A stretch of 64,000 nt of DNA from assembly GCA_918026815.1 (NCBI GenBank), contig CAKJVC010000003.1, forward strand, positions 248,001 to 312,000. The letters are read 5' to 3'. Below the pieces are notes generated by a model. It made no database searches, was not told the origin of the DNA, and saw only the letters and a program-made list of their open reading frames with translations. The stretch comes from Chalara sp. BL73 (Eukaryota > Ascomycota > Leotiomycetes > Helotiales). Shown here one piece after another: positions 23,132 through 36,848 of the stretch. Position numbers and translations under genes: made by a program. Within the stretch, counting starts at the first letter, position 1. Each line of letters begins with the position of its first letter.

Positions 23132-25402
23132 AGTCACCGCCAAGATTTAACCAACTCATGTCCGACATTGGTACAGGCGGCGGTGGAGGTGGTGGGAAGC
23201 GAGTATCCCGTGGAAATGTTGCCACAGTGGTTCTTGGGAAGGCAGTAGTATACACGCTCTCGGTATAGGCGTTGCTATGGCCACGACCACTATTCCAGTC
23301 ATGCCTATCCCTATCGACAGGATTCCAGGAGTTATGCTCCTGGACACTTGCTGGAACGCCACTGGAGAAAGCATCTCGCCTATCATCGTCATCATAGGAT
23401 GAATCAGAAATCATCGAAGCGCGGTCTATTTGACCTGACATTTCTCTCGTCAGCGGATATGAACTCGAGGTATTCGCAATAGTTGGGCTGCCCGATGCAA
23501 CTCTGTTTAACTCCGGCGGCCCTGGGAGCCTGAGTGGAGGCACCATTGCGGACTGTTGAGTTATAATGGAATGTTGGGTAACATGGCTTGGTCTGTGTTC
23601 TGAATATTGTGAAGTGGTTTCAGCATCTGAACCAATAGTGGCACGTTTTGAACCAAAACCAAGGATATTCAGTGCGCTTCCACCGGACCAGTATCTATTC
23701 CAGCCTGAGCTTCTTCTTGTGCTTCCACGACGACCTCCCGTATTGCCACGAGGCCTGGGAACAGCTGCTGGTGCATCGGCCAAAGGCTTTTCTGTCTGCC
23801 TGGTTTGAGCAGCGATTCCAAAATGACTTTGTGTGGTGTCCTGTGGTATGGGATTACTAATGGCGTTCTTGTATTTCTTGTTGAATTGGCTACTCGATGA
23901 GCTATTCAATGAGGCTCGATCACCTCTCCTTTGTCCACCACGTCCCATCAAAATTGCCATGGAGGAGAAAGATCCCGCCGATGGCTGAGTTTCATGATTT
24001 TTGAACTGTCTAGCCGTGGACATGTTTGGCAGACCAGTAAACTCCATGTCATCCTTCTCGGGTGGAATTCCGCTTGCACGTCGCTGATGGCCAACATCGT
24101 GATGCTGTCTACGCTTTCTTCGCCATCGTAAAAAGAATAAGACAGCCATTAAGATTAAGGCGACCCCAACGACAGATACAAGCACGGCAATTAAAACCTT
24201 AATGGGAGTTTTGATGCCCACTGATGAACCGCCTACAGCAGCACTGGACGTAGATGCTGCTGCTGTAGTCTCTGAAGAATTCCTATCTGATGAAGTTGGC
24301 GTTGAATCAATCCCCAAGCTGTAACTTTTATGTTAGCCTTGCTATGTAGTTGAAGTGTAGTAATAGATTCAGATACTCACCCTTGTTGTGTTGATGATTT
24401 GGAGACCAATTTACTAGTAGCATTCAACCAGCAGTTATCTCTTGCAGTGAACATGCATAGTACATCATCTTTGTTGCCACCCGATATCACAACAAGACCA
24501 GTCTCATCTTCAGCGACAGAATATACTGTCCGCGTACTCGAGGGAGCCAGCGTAGCATTGTACGCAGGCCAATTAGCAGCGGTCCTCGATATACTCCCTT
24601 CCTCTTCGCGTTTCCTGGAGCCGCCTTTCACAAATATAGGTTTTGCATCCGACACGGGAGTTCCATCACCGTTGACAAGAACCGTCCTATTAACTTGGTT
24701 GGGTGCAATAGACATGTCAAAGGTGTAAAGCATCTTGCTTGCATCATCTCCATCGATGAGTATGGATTTGATCACGTCGGATTTGTAGATAGGCTCTGCT
24801 AGGGTAACGTTAGAGTCCACCCAGGCGGTGGATGGATTGAAGAGCATGGCTTTCATATTTGTGTCGCTGCCTCCGATGTATAATACCTCTCTTTCTGACC
24901 ACGGCATTAGCAACGGTGAGATAGCTGGCGGCGCGATAGATTCGTATGCCAGCACGCGGTACGGTTCCGACGCTTGAATAGTGAAGGTCTGAGAGGATAG
25001 CTCTTTCCTACCGTCTTGATTTCCAGCATAGACTAAGATAGAGTTCGTCGAGTTGATATATACAGCTCCATGATACAATCGATTTTGCGTTACAGGGTCT
25101 GTTGGTCGTATCGTTTCCCATTTTCCCGTCGAGAATGTGTACCGCTGCAGACCATCATAGTCAGTCAAATTGGCCGTTCCCCCCACAATATAGAGAGCCG
25201 CGGCTGCGGTATCGTTCTTTGGTATACTGTTCACACACACTCCTCCTGTCACCGGAACTCCTCCACCAATATCAACCCAAATTGCACCTTCTTCTAGATC
25301 TAAGCTTTGAAATGCGTGTGGTGAGTAAGAATATAGTGTATTTTGGTAGATTGTAGAGCACGCATCTTCGAGAGGATATTGTGGATCAGGGATATGAGAC
25401 AT
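23121..25402 (-). CDS. kelch-type single-pass membrane protein, N-terminus probably incomplete
   Basis: Two exons are clear, 24381-25402 and 23121-24318 (739 aa from the ATG at 25402). The first 330 residues look like an extracellular kelch beta-propeller: repeats such as LYIVGGTANLTDYDGLQRYT, LYIGGSDTNMKAM and LVVISGGNKDD, with many N-glycosylation sites. A Ser/Thr-rich stalk leads to one membrane helix (about 381-403, VLIAVLVSVVGVALILMAVL) followed by RWRRKRR. A 330-residue cytoplasmic tail is Ser/Pro-rich and ends with poly-Pro. No signal peptide is seen at 25402, so an upstream exon is likely but was not found. Related fungal proteins are annotated as kelch or galactose-oxidase-like cell-surface proteins; the role is unknown. 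Confidence 0.8.
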
Positions 25403-27863
25403 GATCGTGAGTCGTGGTGCACGTCGATTGATCTCTAGGAACGAGTATATGTGGCCCCAGGTCGATCAGGTCGAGCCCAACAATGTGTTGTGCACTCTTC
25501 TATGCCACCCTACTGCGACATAACTACCAGTTATTGAGTCAGTGAACTCTGAGTGCCGTCGAGGTGAGTAAAAATGGGACCGTTGTCGACGCTGTCGATA
25601 TCGAAAGGAGGAAAGGACGATGCCCAATAAGCACTTCCAGTGCTGGTCCAATGAAGAACTTGGGATCAATTTTGATCAGAATAGTCTGAACGTCGATGGC
25701 TTTGTTAGTCTGACCTCGACTTCAGGGAGATTGTTTGATTTGTTTTGGATTAGCGTCGTGGCCGCCGTCGTGGGCGGATCCCGGATGAAACGAAGCAGTC
25801 TCGAAACCTCAGTGCCGTTCCAAGAAAGCGATTCGAAGATACAGCGTAGCAGGTTTTTGTTATGCTTCCAGAGCAAGATATCGCAGAGGCACCTCTTGGA
25901 TCTTTGTGCTGATTGAACGTGAAGTCCTAAGATGGCGCGATAAGGGAAAGGAGGACAACTCGGAAATGGCCAGTCGAGAAGGAGGTCCAACCGGATAACG
26001 TGCTATTATTATCGCTCCTTGTAATAATATGATCTACGAAACGAAGAAAATCTGTTTGCAAATTATGCAGTGTGTTTTAAAGCACAACGTAATATTGTAC
26101 GGATTCCAACGGCCTGAATCTTTCGATTTCGAGTGATTGATAGCGAAGAACAGTGGTGTTGGACTGACTGAGAAGCCTAGAAAAGCAGAGTACGGCACAG
26201 CAATACAGAATAGATTGAGATCTGGAAATATCTGCCAGGCAAGTACGAGAAGGTGTGTCGGACGTGCGGGACCCTGGGGCGCAGAAGATGATTCTCTTGG
26301 TGAGCTCTTCATGCAATATCCTGATTACCGTGCACTAGAAGAGCGGCGTGGAAATGGGTCCGAGTGAGCACGATCGATATATGTCAGAAAATCCGGAAAG
26401 TTTCCTGAGCAACGGCGATATCGTGCGTATGTGCGGAGCAGGTGGTATAGGGCAGACTGGTAGTTTAGGCAAAGGTCTGAATGGGGTGGTAAGGAATGCG
26501 TCAACAGGAGGTTAAAGTTGTTGTACAGATGGCATACTGCACATCCAGTAGGGGTTTCTGAAGCGATTGGACTGGCCTGACAACTGAACCCAAAGAGGGA
26601 AAATAAAAGAGAAATGATGCTGTCGTGGGGGGGGGAGGAATTGCTCTACGGTCAAGCGTGACGATGATACGATGCTCTTTGCTCTCGAGCACCTTTTTCT
26701 CAATAATTGCCCAAAGCAGAGGGAGGATGAGGTGGAGATGGCTGGCAGTTCGTGTGTAGGCATTGATTGGATGAATCGGTGGACGCTTCCCCTGAGCTAG
26801 TCGGAGCTAGTCTAAGAGTGGTCTAGGATAGCTTAACTTAGTTTAAGCTAGCAAGGGAGGGCCGGCATGTTTCGTTTTGGACTGGAGTACGAAAAGTAAG
26901 CGAAGGGGGTCCCCAGGGCCGCCAAGCGTTTGTCGTTGTCTGTTACTATATATTAGTTACACGAGACACGAAGCACGGCTGATAGGACAGATGACACCTT
27001 GAGACCATTGGGTGTGCAGGGCAAGGGGAGGTAGGGAGGCAGGGTACTTACTGCACCGTACAGTAGTAGGACAAGAAAAGAACACCATTGCTCACCACCT
27101 TTCGGCAACTGAGGCCTAACCATCAGTTCAGCATGTAACGGTACTGTAGGCTAGACTGTACTCTACTCTCTCCTCCTGCATATCTACTGAACAGTATAAG
27201 GCTACTGCCTGAGAACCACCTCGATCGCGCCCTATCCACATCCCTCTCCCCATAATATATTATCACACCACATCAGGCGCTGATCTCCGTCCTGTATAGA
27301 CCTCGAATAACTTGGGGGCTTGGCCTACTCTTCTCCCATTTACTTTTCCTTTGATGCTTTTTATAATGCTGCCGTCTTACTCTCATCTCATCATCGTCAT
27401 TAATTCAAAGATCGGTTTTTATGCGCTATTATTGGGGCCAGCCATGTCTGCATCCAACATCGTCGGCCATGTATCCTTCCGGCTTCTTCGACGGGTAAAG
27501 CAAGCTCACTTGCATCGATGTTGTTGGTGGGTGGTGCGACTTCACCAGGGGTCCATGCCGCAATCCAATTGGCCAGCAGCTTCAGGCACTCCGAACGAGC
27601 ATTGGCAAAATAGAAACAGAAACCAGAACAGAAACATCATGGCACCGCCAGAAAGTGTCACGGCTTCCGCACCACAACATGGCTGAGTAACCTCAGAAAA
27701 CATTACGAGTATGAATTCCATCTGATATCCTTCATCAAAACATCAACAGTTTTGGCTGAAATCATCTGTCACAGCTTAACAAGCCGATCATGTTGCCAAT
27801 GCTGGTCGATGAGTTGACAGTAATGCCCATGTACTCCGAGCACCTGAAGGAGATATCAAGCGC

Positions 27864-27887
27864 CTCTTCTTCTTCTTCTTCTTCTTG
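27864..27887. repeat. (TTC)n microsatellite
   Basis: About eight TTC units in a noncoding stretch. Confidence 0.85.
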
Positions 27888-30394
27888 AAAATGCCAGAGT
27901 TGTTTCAAAGGACGACCGCACTAGGGCACCCCTTGTCCTCAACTTCAACTGGGGAAGGCTGACGCATCATATCGCTTGGTAGATGATTGCACGAAACAGA
28001 AAGATCAGCATCTTTTACATCCCATATCCAGAAGTCTGGAGAAATATTCTTTCATCCTATTGTTGATACTTGAAGCAGCATCCCATTAGTGTGGCACTTG
28101 CTCGATCAGCTGGCTGGCTGATCTCCTCCACGGGTTCATCTTAGACATTCATTTCTCAGAAGCGCCAAATGTTCCAGGAGTACAAGTTGGATTGTCCAAG
28201 AGCATGCGAACTTTGAAAATCACTATTTCTCGAGATGATATGCGCGGCTCAATTCGTTGGTTGTTGGTGGCTGAACTTCAAGCGCGCGCAAGGCTGAGAG
28301 AATTCAGCTCTTGTTATCATCTCTTATTGGCCAGCCTCTTTGGGGGTCACTCTGTCTGTCACAGACATCTACTTGGAACTGCCTTGCAACAACAAATCAG
28401 AAAGCTTCTTTTAGCCTTAGAGAGATGACGGGCAGTCAAGTACCGACATATCTTTCTCCGCTTTGGTGTGCCGTTGATGGCGTGGTAGTACATGTGCCTG
28501 CTACTTTCCAACCACAATCAAATATATAGGCATAAAATCTACCAGGCGCCAACGCTGGAGTTTCGAGATCCAATAGCGCCTAGCATGGGGACTTGCCGCC
28601 CATAGGCATATGAAGAGAAACCTGATAGTTAAACCCTGGCAATGCAACAATAAGAATTTGCCCAAATTCCTATTGAGGAGGAAGTTTGAGACAGACAGGA
28701 CGTTATCTCCGGTGATGAAAAAGCCTTTACCCCGCAAGCCCTAGAAGTTACCTTCAGGGTTTCGTAACATTCCTTCACCGGTTCTTTTTTAGTAGCCAAT
28801 TTTGATATTCCAAATGATATGAGCTACACTACTACGATAGTTTGTCATTGCTGATCTTGTCAGAGAAAGCAATCACTCCTTGAGGTGGTTGTACCCTCGT
28901 ATGCCCATAGGCTATGGTCAATGTTCAGTGCAAAGTGGCAGTTATGACACGCCTCCCTCACAATGTGGCATCGATGAGGAACAGGTCGATGAGCAAGATT
29001 TTGGAAGACAGGAGAGAATGACCAGAGTGTATTAACACAACCAAAGATGGCGGATAGGGCATGAACAACAAGTATGACTACAGAACCAACGACGGGTAAG
29101 CGTGATCTGACCCCAGTCGAGTACTGGGATGTCTGAATGAGGCTCTGAAGTTCCGATTAGGAATGGGGACCATGCCTCCTACGATGTAAGTACTGTATCA
29201 ATCAGAACAAGCTACGGTCTTTCTCCGGGTCCCTATATTCCCACTGTAGTAATTGCTGCTGGGACTTGTTAAACCTCTCCGAACCTCTAGCGAGTTTTCT
29301 CTCTTTTTCTTCTCCAGACAACAGCCAATGAGCTTCGAGAACACGGCCACGCATCCCAAGGAGGGCATCACAGCGCCAGGCAAGATGCAAAATGCAAGGG
29401 AAGATTCCATATGGCTTCCGAATAATTCCATCCTCTGTTTCCAAGGATCCAAAGCTGCTATGCCCCTCGCAAATTTCCGCTACTGGTCGCCGGTTACAGT
29501 CCAGTTCCGTTTGATGTTGCTTGATGCAGCAAAACTATCAATATCCTTCTGAGCAGAAAGCACTTGACATGACAACTAAATTCGAGGTTACATGGAACAT
29601 GTATAAGCACGGCGCTTCTCGTCTTTTGGCACTGTATTCCAATATATGAAACAGGGTGAGTAATAATAATAAAAAAGAGCATACCTGATCATCATCCGCA
29701 TGCGTCATGCTGTGCGTATCCCGTAGAGTATGCAGTTGATCTCTTGACAGCTTAGCGACACAAATCAGATGTGAGAAATTATAGATTGCTTTTCCGGGCC
29801 ATGCAAGTAGGTCCGTTTCTATGGGTCAGGCGCCAACGGGAATCAACGAATATCAACCAGCATGCAGCAAGCATTCGCCGCAAAAAGCCATGCACTGTTC
29901 AACGAGACAAAAAAAAAGATTCGAGGTAGAGCTACCCCACGCGGTGCCCACGCTACGGCCGATACATATTACTTAAACCCCATCCCACTCACACCAAAGA
30001 AGAGGCAGAGTCCGTGGAGGAGGTTATCACCTTGTATGACAGTAGTCAGATCATGTGCTGATAGGTTGGTCATGAAAGGGATTGCTCTTCCTTTCACGTA
30101 GATCTTCAAAAAGCCTCTTTATCATCTACGCTTTCTGCGCCGTTACGGCTTCCTCACAATATGTCAACGATGGAAGTTCTGTGTACCTAAAAGCACCATT
30201 ATTCTCAAGAATAACATAGCTAGTCGTGCAGTACCCTAGGACTGAATCCCTATATCGCAGCAGCAAGCGGACCGTTCTTCGGCTTTGAATGTCCTAGCCT
30301 CCAGCAACCAGGGGATCCTTTCTTGTGGTAAAGCCAGCAGGTATATCTGCCGGCGCAGATGCTGTTCGGCCAATTTGAAGCATAGGAGGCTCCG

Positions 30395-30397
<3 letters not shown>

Positions 30398-30431
<34 letters not shown>
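30398..30431. repeat. (AT)n microsatellite
   Basis: About 17 AT units, about 590 bases ahead of the bHLH start codon. Confidence 0.9.
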
Positions 30432-30435
<4 letters not shown>

Positions 30436-31019
30436 CCAGCTGCCACATTAACTACTCGGAACTTGCATGCCAAAACCTAAAGATCAAAAAGAGCTATCTT
30501 CTAGATGCTAATGATGCTTTAGATGGACGCTTGCTGAGATGCGCATTGTTTGGTACATGACAGGCCGATAGGTTCTTGCTTTCGTATTACGCCCACCTTG
30601 GGGCGGTCAGCCACATCTCGCCGGAAGAACCCTGTGCTGGTCGGTCCCTACGCCTGTCCTTGAACAGGAAGGAAATCGAAAAAAATCCACCCACGCTTGT
30701 GTTTGGGCTCTTTACATCGTCGACAAGCGTAAAATTATCTCCTTCCGCACCCAACCTACAACTTATTCTGCCTGCACACTGGTGTCCCCTTTGCTCGTTA
30801 ATTCCCTTCCAAAGCAAAGAAAGGGGTGCTCAACAAGTTGAGCACGTCTTGTACCCCTCATACTGCATCTCTAGATCCCACTGTACGTGCTGCTCTCGAT
30901 AAGCCAGCCACATGGACTGAGCTTTTCTGCCGTTGCTGTCGCATCACAAATTCGGACAATCTCCAACCCTACCCCTCCTCCTCCTCGACCTCCTATCTTC
31001 GAGCCCTGCGCTCGCAAAC

Positions 31020-33061
31020 ATGGACGCTTCCACCGTCTGGAGCAATGGAGATCCTACATTATCAATTCCATCGCAAGATGATTTCCAATTTCTTGATATA
31101 GGGAACATGGGCATAGGTAACCTCGGCGATGGGCTACACTTCGATTTCCAGGAATACAATCACCAACAGGGACAAGAGAGTCAAATGATGCATCAGAATA
31201 GAGCTTCGATGGGCAGACCAGATACCACAATGCAAGAGCATATGCCTTCAATGACAACCGCCTCAAGTCATCCCACCATTTCTGGCCCCTCCATCACCAA
31301 TCATGCTTCCAATAAGGATAGCATTTCTGAATTAGATGCGCAAATACAATATCTCCAACAGCAGCGGGCCCAGCAACAGCAGCGCCAGTTGCAGGAGCAG
31401 CAGCGTAACTATTACTCTCAAAACCGAATGATACCACCCACACCAAACAGCATAGAGATGCACGGCGCAAATTTTCAGCCATATCCGCTTCAAGCAGATT
31501 CCCAGCAGCACAATATGTACGAAACATACCAGCTACCGCTGAAGGACTCAGAGGTAGGTGTTTCAAAACAATAATAGCTAATTTCCAAGGCTGCCCTGCT
31601 GATTTCGGGTACTAGATGGCTTTTACACCTCTGGTGTCTCCCGCTGTAACGCCTCTCGAGACGCACTTTAACATTCCTGAGTACACGATTCCAGGGGCTT
31701 ACTTTAGCCCACTCAGTTCTCCGGCTTTACATGCTCAAAATGACCAAACGTCAGCCTACGGGTCAAGACACTCTGGAGCAACCAACTCGCCGATTGACCT
31801 GCACGCCGAATCGCACTCTGCTCCCTCAAGTTCAGTGATAGCTTCGAGAAAGCCTAGCAGTAGAAAGGCGGCAGTGCAGAAACCGAGAAGTTTGCGAAGC
31901 GTGAAGCAATCTCCGATCGTAAAGCCACGGAGAGCAAAGAGAGGATCCGTGGCTTCGGTTTCTGCTCAATCTTTAGGCGATATTTTGGAGCCTTCAAATG
32001 TCCAGCTTCCTGAGCCAAAAGAGGGCAATTCTTCGACTCCGGCAGCCAGCACGGACCAGTCTGAGAACGGGTCCATATCGCCAGAACACCTAAGTGATAT
32101 GGCACCTCCTCCGCTTCCGCAGCCTAGATCAGCTAGCAAATCACCCTACATACAAGCGCAGATGAATGCAAGGACAGAACGCTTAGCTCTTGGATCTCCC
32201 GCTACTCCTGCTTCACTGATGAGGCTTACGCAATCCCCAAATGATACTCAAGCTTCTGCAGGTCAAGATATGGATGTGGATAGCCAAGGAATGGAAGACT
32301 TTCTGCTGCCAGAAGCTGCGGATAGTAGTAAGCCTGCACTCTCACGGATGGATACTCTTTCAGATGGTCAAGTGACGCCAACGTTAAGCTCAAGTGGAAC
32401 CAAAACTCAATTTCAGCCTTTACCCTCGCCAGCTTTCAGTCGACCAAACTTAGCTACTTCTGATGATCAAAGTCCCCGACTTGACCCAGCAAATGGTATT
32501 AATGTGGCTTCTCGCAAAACACCGAACATCGCTCCTCGGGGATCAAAGAAAAGATCCAGTACCTCAGTGCTTGCATCGCCTGCATTGTTACCAAGAATCT
32601 CACCAAGTATTAAGCCACTACTTCCAGGAGGTGGCAAAATAGCAGAAGATACAGCATCTCTACTACTAGCATCCAAGTCAAATTACCAGAACATCATTGA
32701 AGGCACACATCTTCCAGGCGTCTCATATCCTTCAGAGCTATCAACCAACTTGACTTCGAAGCGGACTTCTCACAAGATCGCTGAACAAGGCCGCAGGAAC
32801 AGGATCAATTCCGCACTTCAAGAGATCGCGACGCTATTACCTCGTGGACCTTCAAAGGATATTGGGGGGGATAAGAATAGCAGCGGAGACGGTCCAGATG
32901 GTAATGAGAAAGAAGGTGGCAAAGGTTGCACGCAAAGTACGAATAGTAAAGCGAGCACGGTTGAGCTAGCCATTGAGTATATCAAACAGCTGAAGCAAGA
33001 GCTGGCAGTTGCGAACAAGAGGGCTGATGATGCCGAGAAGCAACTTGCGGCAAAGTCATGA
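31020..33061 (+). CDS. bHLH transcription factor, Pho4/NUC-1 type (phosphorus acquisition regulator)
   Basis: Two exons, 31020-31553 and 31616-33061, giving 659 aa. It starts MDASTVWSNGDPTLSIPSQD. A Gln-rich segment (QQQRAQQQQRQLQEQQR, about 120-136) lies in exon 1. The long middle is full of SP/TP sites, consistent with control by a Pho80-Pho85-type CDK (in Neurospora, PREG/PGOV). The DNA-binding region at about 560-650 has basic helix HKIAEQGRRNRINSAL, with the His, Glu and Arg positions that read CACGTG, then an unusually long loop, then SKASTVELAIEYIKQLKQEL and a short leucine-rich coil. NUC-1 and Pho4 activate phosphatase and phosphate-transport genes on starvation; that role is inferred. 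Confidence 0.85.
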
Positions 33062-33753
33062 AAGATGTGATCATGAGGCACTCGCTTCATATGTGGCGTT
33101 TGGTGTTGGGCAATGATACCTGAGTCTGCATTTGTTAGAAGCAGCATATATTGTAATTGGGAGGCTATAGACATTTCCGCGGTGTTTGGGATGAGCAACT
33201 AATCTATGAGCTATATGCTGCTTGATGCGTAAAATGGTGAAAATGAAAGGCAGTGGTACCCACAGGGTAAGCATCAAGCTTCAGAAGAGTCGCCGTGCAG
33301 GCGTAGTGCCAACATAGCGGCATTATGATTGTAACTATGACGCATATACGAGACCCGAGAAATACATCTCCGTTTTGTGCCCTTGAAAGGAGCATTTCTA
33401 GGTGCGAGTTGTGTATCCCTCCAAGATATATGCCAGGGTGGCTTGAAATAGCGTGAAAGAAGTCATTCTTGGCTATATACGATGACAGAAGGTCGGTGCT
33501 TTGTTGGCCGGCATTCTTCCCTCGGTTCCGTTCTCGTACGATGGATAAGAGGTGCACGCCGCACCCTAGAGCGAGTGGATTAGGTTGGTAGGCTCCTCAG
33601 CTTAGACGGATGTAAGATTATCATTATCATTACCGCTATCATACATATATACACAGGATGCGCTAGTGCGTTTTCAAAGCACAAGCCGCCCATAGTGCTC
33701 ATCCCCATGCTCTCCACAGATGAGGCTGCGTATGGTATCTATGCAGAATGTCG
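33062..33753. other. intergenic, convergent gene ends
   Basis: Separates the 3' ends of the bHLH and Crt10-like genes. No gene seen. Confidence 0.4.
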
Positions 33754-36700
33754 TCAGAATATCAACAACGCGTCATCAGCATCATCTCTGCGAAGCTCAT
33801 AGCTGAGAATGGTGTGGTCGTAGTAATGGAGGAAGAGCCGCCAGCGCCTGTTCTGTCCTTGCTTCGTGTTGTTCATTTGTAGAGGTGCGACAGCCATGCC
33901 CTGTCTCAAAGCTTAGCTCTTGTGCCTCGGAGTGGCAGTTGGGGAAGTGATCTGCTTACGAGGAGTGGTGCCGGGGGGCGGAGGTCATCCTGTTCTTGCT
34001 TTCTGCTTGGGATGATGCGATCTAATCTGAAAGACATGACGGGGCCTGCTGGAGATGTTTTGGCCGGTCGCGTGATCTGTATTAAAGTCAGTATTGCATA
34101 GCTGTATTGTCGGTTGCATTGGATGGTAGCAATGCACGCACGTAGATCTCAGTCTCAATACTGCAATGCGAGACGCGACATATTGCGACTTGGATGTTGC
34201 TACGGCAAGTATCAAAGCAAACGGTGTAGACTTACAGTTATCAACGCTGCTCTTCCTGCTTGGGATGCCACAATAACCAATGACAGTTCTGGAACAAATG
34301 CATACATGTTCAATCGTTTAAATTGCAGTAGGGCAGGGTTAGTTCCGGGCACACGGTCAACAATTTGCTTGCCTACAGTAGTGGTCAGTAAATGCTATAC
34401 AGAGCTAAACACGAGGCATAAACAATAGTGCAAGTAGTCCCGGTTCCTGGACCTTTGGCAGACGTACAAATTGTTCGAGGTAGGGTAGGAGGAATAAGTT
34501 CAACATCAGTAGCGTATATTCTAAGGATAGCAATGTGAGTCGGAAACATGAACAGCGGTACGTTTGATTTCAGGTTGGCCAAGAACTCTTTCGTATCATC
34601 TTCCGAAGGAGATGTGATCCGAGTCTCGTCGCTTTCTTCACCTAGACTAAGATTAGAATCATTCCTGGGAGATGCCAGTCCGATTGATTGCTCTGTAACC
34701 AGTGTGATCAGTCAAATGTAACCCGTACGTCTTTCAATAATAATCAACTTTCTCAATAACGGCCTAGGCATCACCGTTTCAAAAAAATTGGCTTTACTCT
34801 GAAATCTCAACACCATATGGTGGAAAGAAAATGCGGACTCCTGCTTTGGATTTTATATTATGTCGAAGGACAGAGCTGCAATAACACAAAGAAGAGGGTA
34901 AAACATCCGGACTTACCAGGCAAGTCCATAAACTCGAAATCTTCATCCCCTTCAAAAATGTCACCTTCCTCAAAGATATCATCACCCTCAAAATCATCAA
35001 ATGCCTCGTTGTCATCAAGATCGAACGCTGAGGCATCAGGCAGAGACGTCGGTTGCTCCATATCCCAGTTTCGTGCTACATTGGCAGTGGTGATATCAGG
35101 CGTATTCTCAAAAAAATCCTCAGCATTTCTGTCTGGTATCATCAACGGCTCGGTATGGAGCACAGACTCTTGGAAAAGACTAACATTAGCTAGAAATCCC
35201 TACATCATGAGCAAGAATACTTACCTATATATCCAACACCAACAGTCTCTTCGATTGTTGTAGTTCGATAGCAAATACCAAGGGGTATCGCCAGCACACC
35301 CCAGCCCCTAAATAATATAATCAATACCACTCGATACCAAGAAGCATGATTGTGTGTAAAATTAAGCTTGTGGCCTCTATGATAGGCTAGAGATGTCATC
35401 ATGACATAACTTACATAAATCTATGCATAAGGTTGTGATTGATGGATCCACGCCTACTGTCATATATACTAGGGATCCTCTGCAGGCTGTTCATTCCAAG
35501 AGCCTGTATTGATACGGTTCCTAATATGTCGATAGCAATGATTGACGTTGCTTCTCCTGCTTGATCGCTGTAGCTATTCATTTTGTTAGTCAATCCTTTA
35601 GATCGAATATCAAAGGAGGTTTGCCAGGGTTTTATAGATATACCAGAGACTGAAAATGTAAGATGTTCGAGCTCGTGAAATGCTCAAAGCTTCCAAACAT
35701 TCTTAAAGGAGAATTATCAAGACTGATATGAATCAAAACTCACAAGTCTATAGACGGGATGTTGCTGGTCATTGGTGGAAAGCGGATGATTTTCCTATAA
35801 TTAGAACGGCGAAATGCTTTGTGCAAGGGCGAATTAGTGTCTTCCTCGGGGTACAGCACGTATCTATGCAGAAGTCAGTAACCACAAGGGTTGATATGCA
35901 CGCCTTAATTATCATCAATATCTTAAGCCGATGTACTACGAAAGTTGGAGCTAATGTCTCACTCACTCCTCAGACTCCAAGTGACGAAGGATAATTCCGT
36001 CGCCAATAGCAGGCAGGAAGACTGTGACTTCTTTAAGGTTACTGGAAACCGCAAGCATTCTGGACTTTTCGTGGATTGCAAGACCCCACGCGCTCATGCC
36101 AACGTTTTCATGAAGCATGCTTAAAACGTTAGCTATCACCACCCCCCCCCCAAAAAAGAGAAAACTCACGGCCTTAGTATTACCATGGGTTCATCATTCC
36201 CCTTCACAATTTTGGTGTTTATGACGTGCGTATAATAAGCAATAATATCGCCATCATCGCAGGCCATCAGGATGATTTCATGCGTTCCCAGATTCCCAAT
36301 CATCATATTATTGACACAATGCGGCATACGCTCATCAATAACCCCACCGATGCTCTCTCCTTTCGGTGTCTGAGGTAAGTCTATGATTAGGTCCGGTTTG
36401 CCTGTCAAGGTCTGGCGGAGTCCATGCGGTACGGTGACATGTAGTTTTGCGCGAGAGGCAAAGAAGTATAGCTTTAAAACTGATATTAGCAAATTTTCGC
36501 CGTTGCGGACAGTGTAGAATTCACGTTGTGTTTCTTAGATATAGCTACTAGGTTCGATCTCCAAGCTGCTACGAGGGGTGGTTCATCGTCAGCTCTCTCG
36601 GATATCTCGTCCTCCTCAAGCTCAACGAGTGCTTCATCTTCGTCGTAATCTGGATACTAGGAGGCGTCAGGATACAAAAGCATCAAGAATCATGGAACGA

Positions 36701-36848
36701 TGTTGAGTTCTAAGTGTAGAGCTCTATATTGCTAACGTGGTTCGTTTCCTGAAGATTGTATGAGGTGCAGTCTTACTCGGTCTTCTCGCTGTTGGCTCGA
36801 GAAATTTTCCACCATAATCTTCTTGTATCCCCTTGCCGAATTGGCCAT
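33754..36848 (-). CDS. Crt10-domain protein, multi-exon
   Basis: About twelve exons, reconstructed as 36777-36848, 36525-36656, 36170-36471, 35967-36119, 35744-35794, an exon ending at 35415, then 35225-35307, 34917-35189, 34468-34692, 34236-34372, 33960-34076 and 33754-33900. It starts MANSARGYKKIMVENFSSQQ. Family-like blocks are NLYFFASRAKLHVT, MMIGNLGTHEIILMACDDGD followed by IIAYYTH, HENVGMSAWGLAIHEKSRML, RGWGVLAIP-like, a very acidic stretch (EGDDIFEEGDIFEGDEDFEF), RLNMYAFVPELSLVIVASQ and a conserved C-terminus HYYDHTILSYEL. Yeast Crt10 affects expression of ribonucleotide reductase genes. The join upstream of 35,600 is unresolved, and one predicted intron (35190-35224) is only 35 bases, so structure is tentative although the family call is firm. 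Confidence 0.75.

Larger units (their letters stand above)
25403..31019. other. long gene-poor spacer, divergent promoters
   Basis: 5.6 kb without a supported gene between the divergent kelch and bHLH genes. Open frames of 60-125 codons occur but most start with non-ATG codons, lack family resemblance and do not join by good splice sites. The spacer may hold a long leader for the bHLH regulator, a missing first exon of the kelch gene, or noncoding RNA. Contains two simple repeats, listed separately. Confidence 0.45.

Noticed and set aside
23062..23136. tRNA-like arrangement (D-arm-like AGCC/GGCT, T-arm-like hairpin)
   Set aside because: The T-loop does not begin TTC, the B-box has several mismatches, no 7-bp acceptor or proper anticodon arm forms, and the right part is coding on the minus strand.
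27312..27686. 124-codon ORF with hydrophobic start
   Set aside because: It starts with TTG; from the first ATG no recognisable domain follows.
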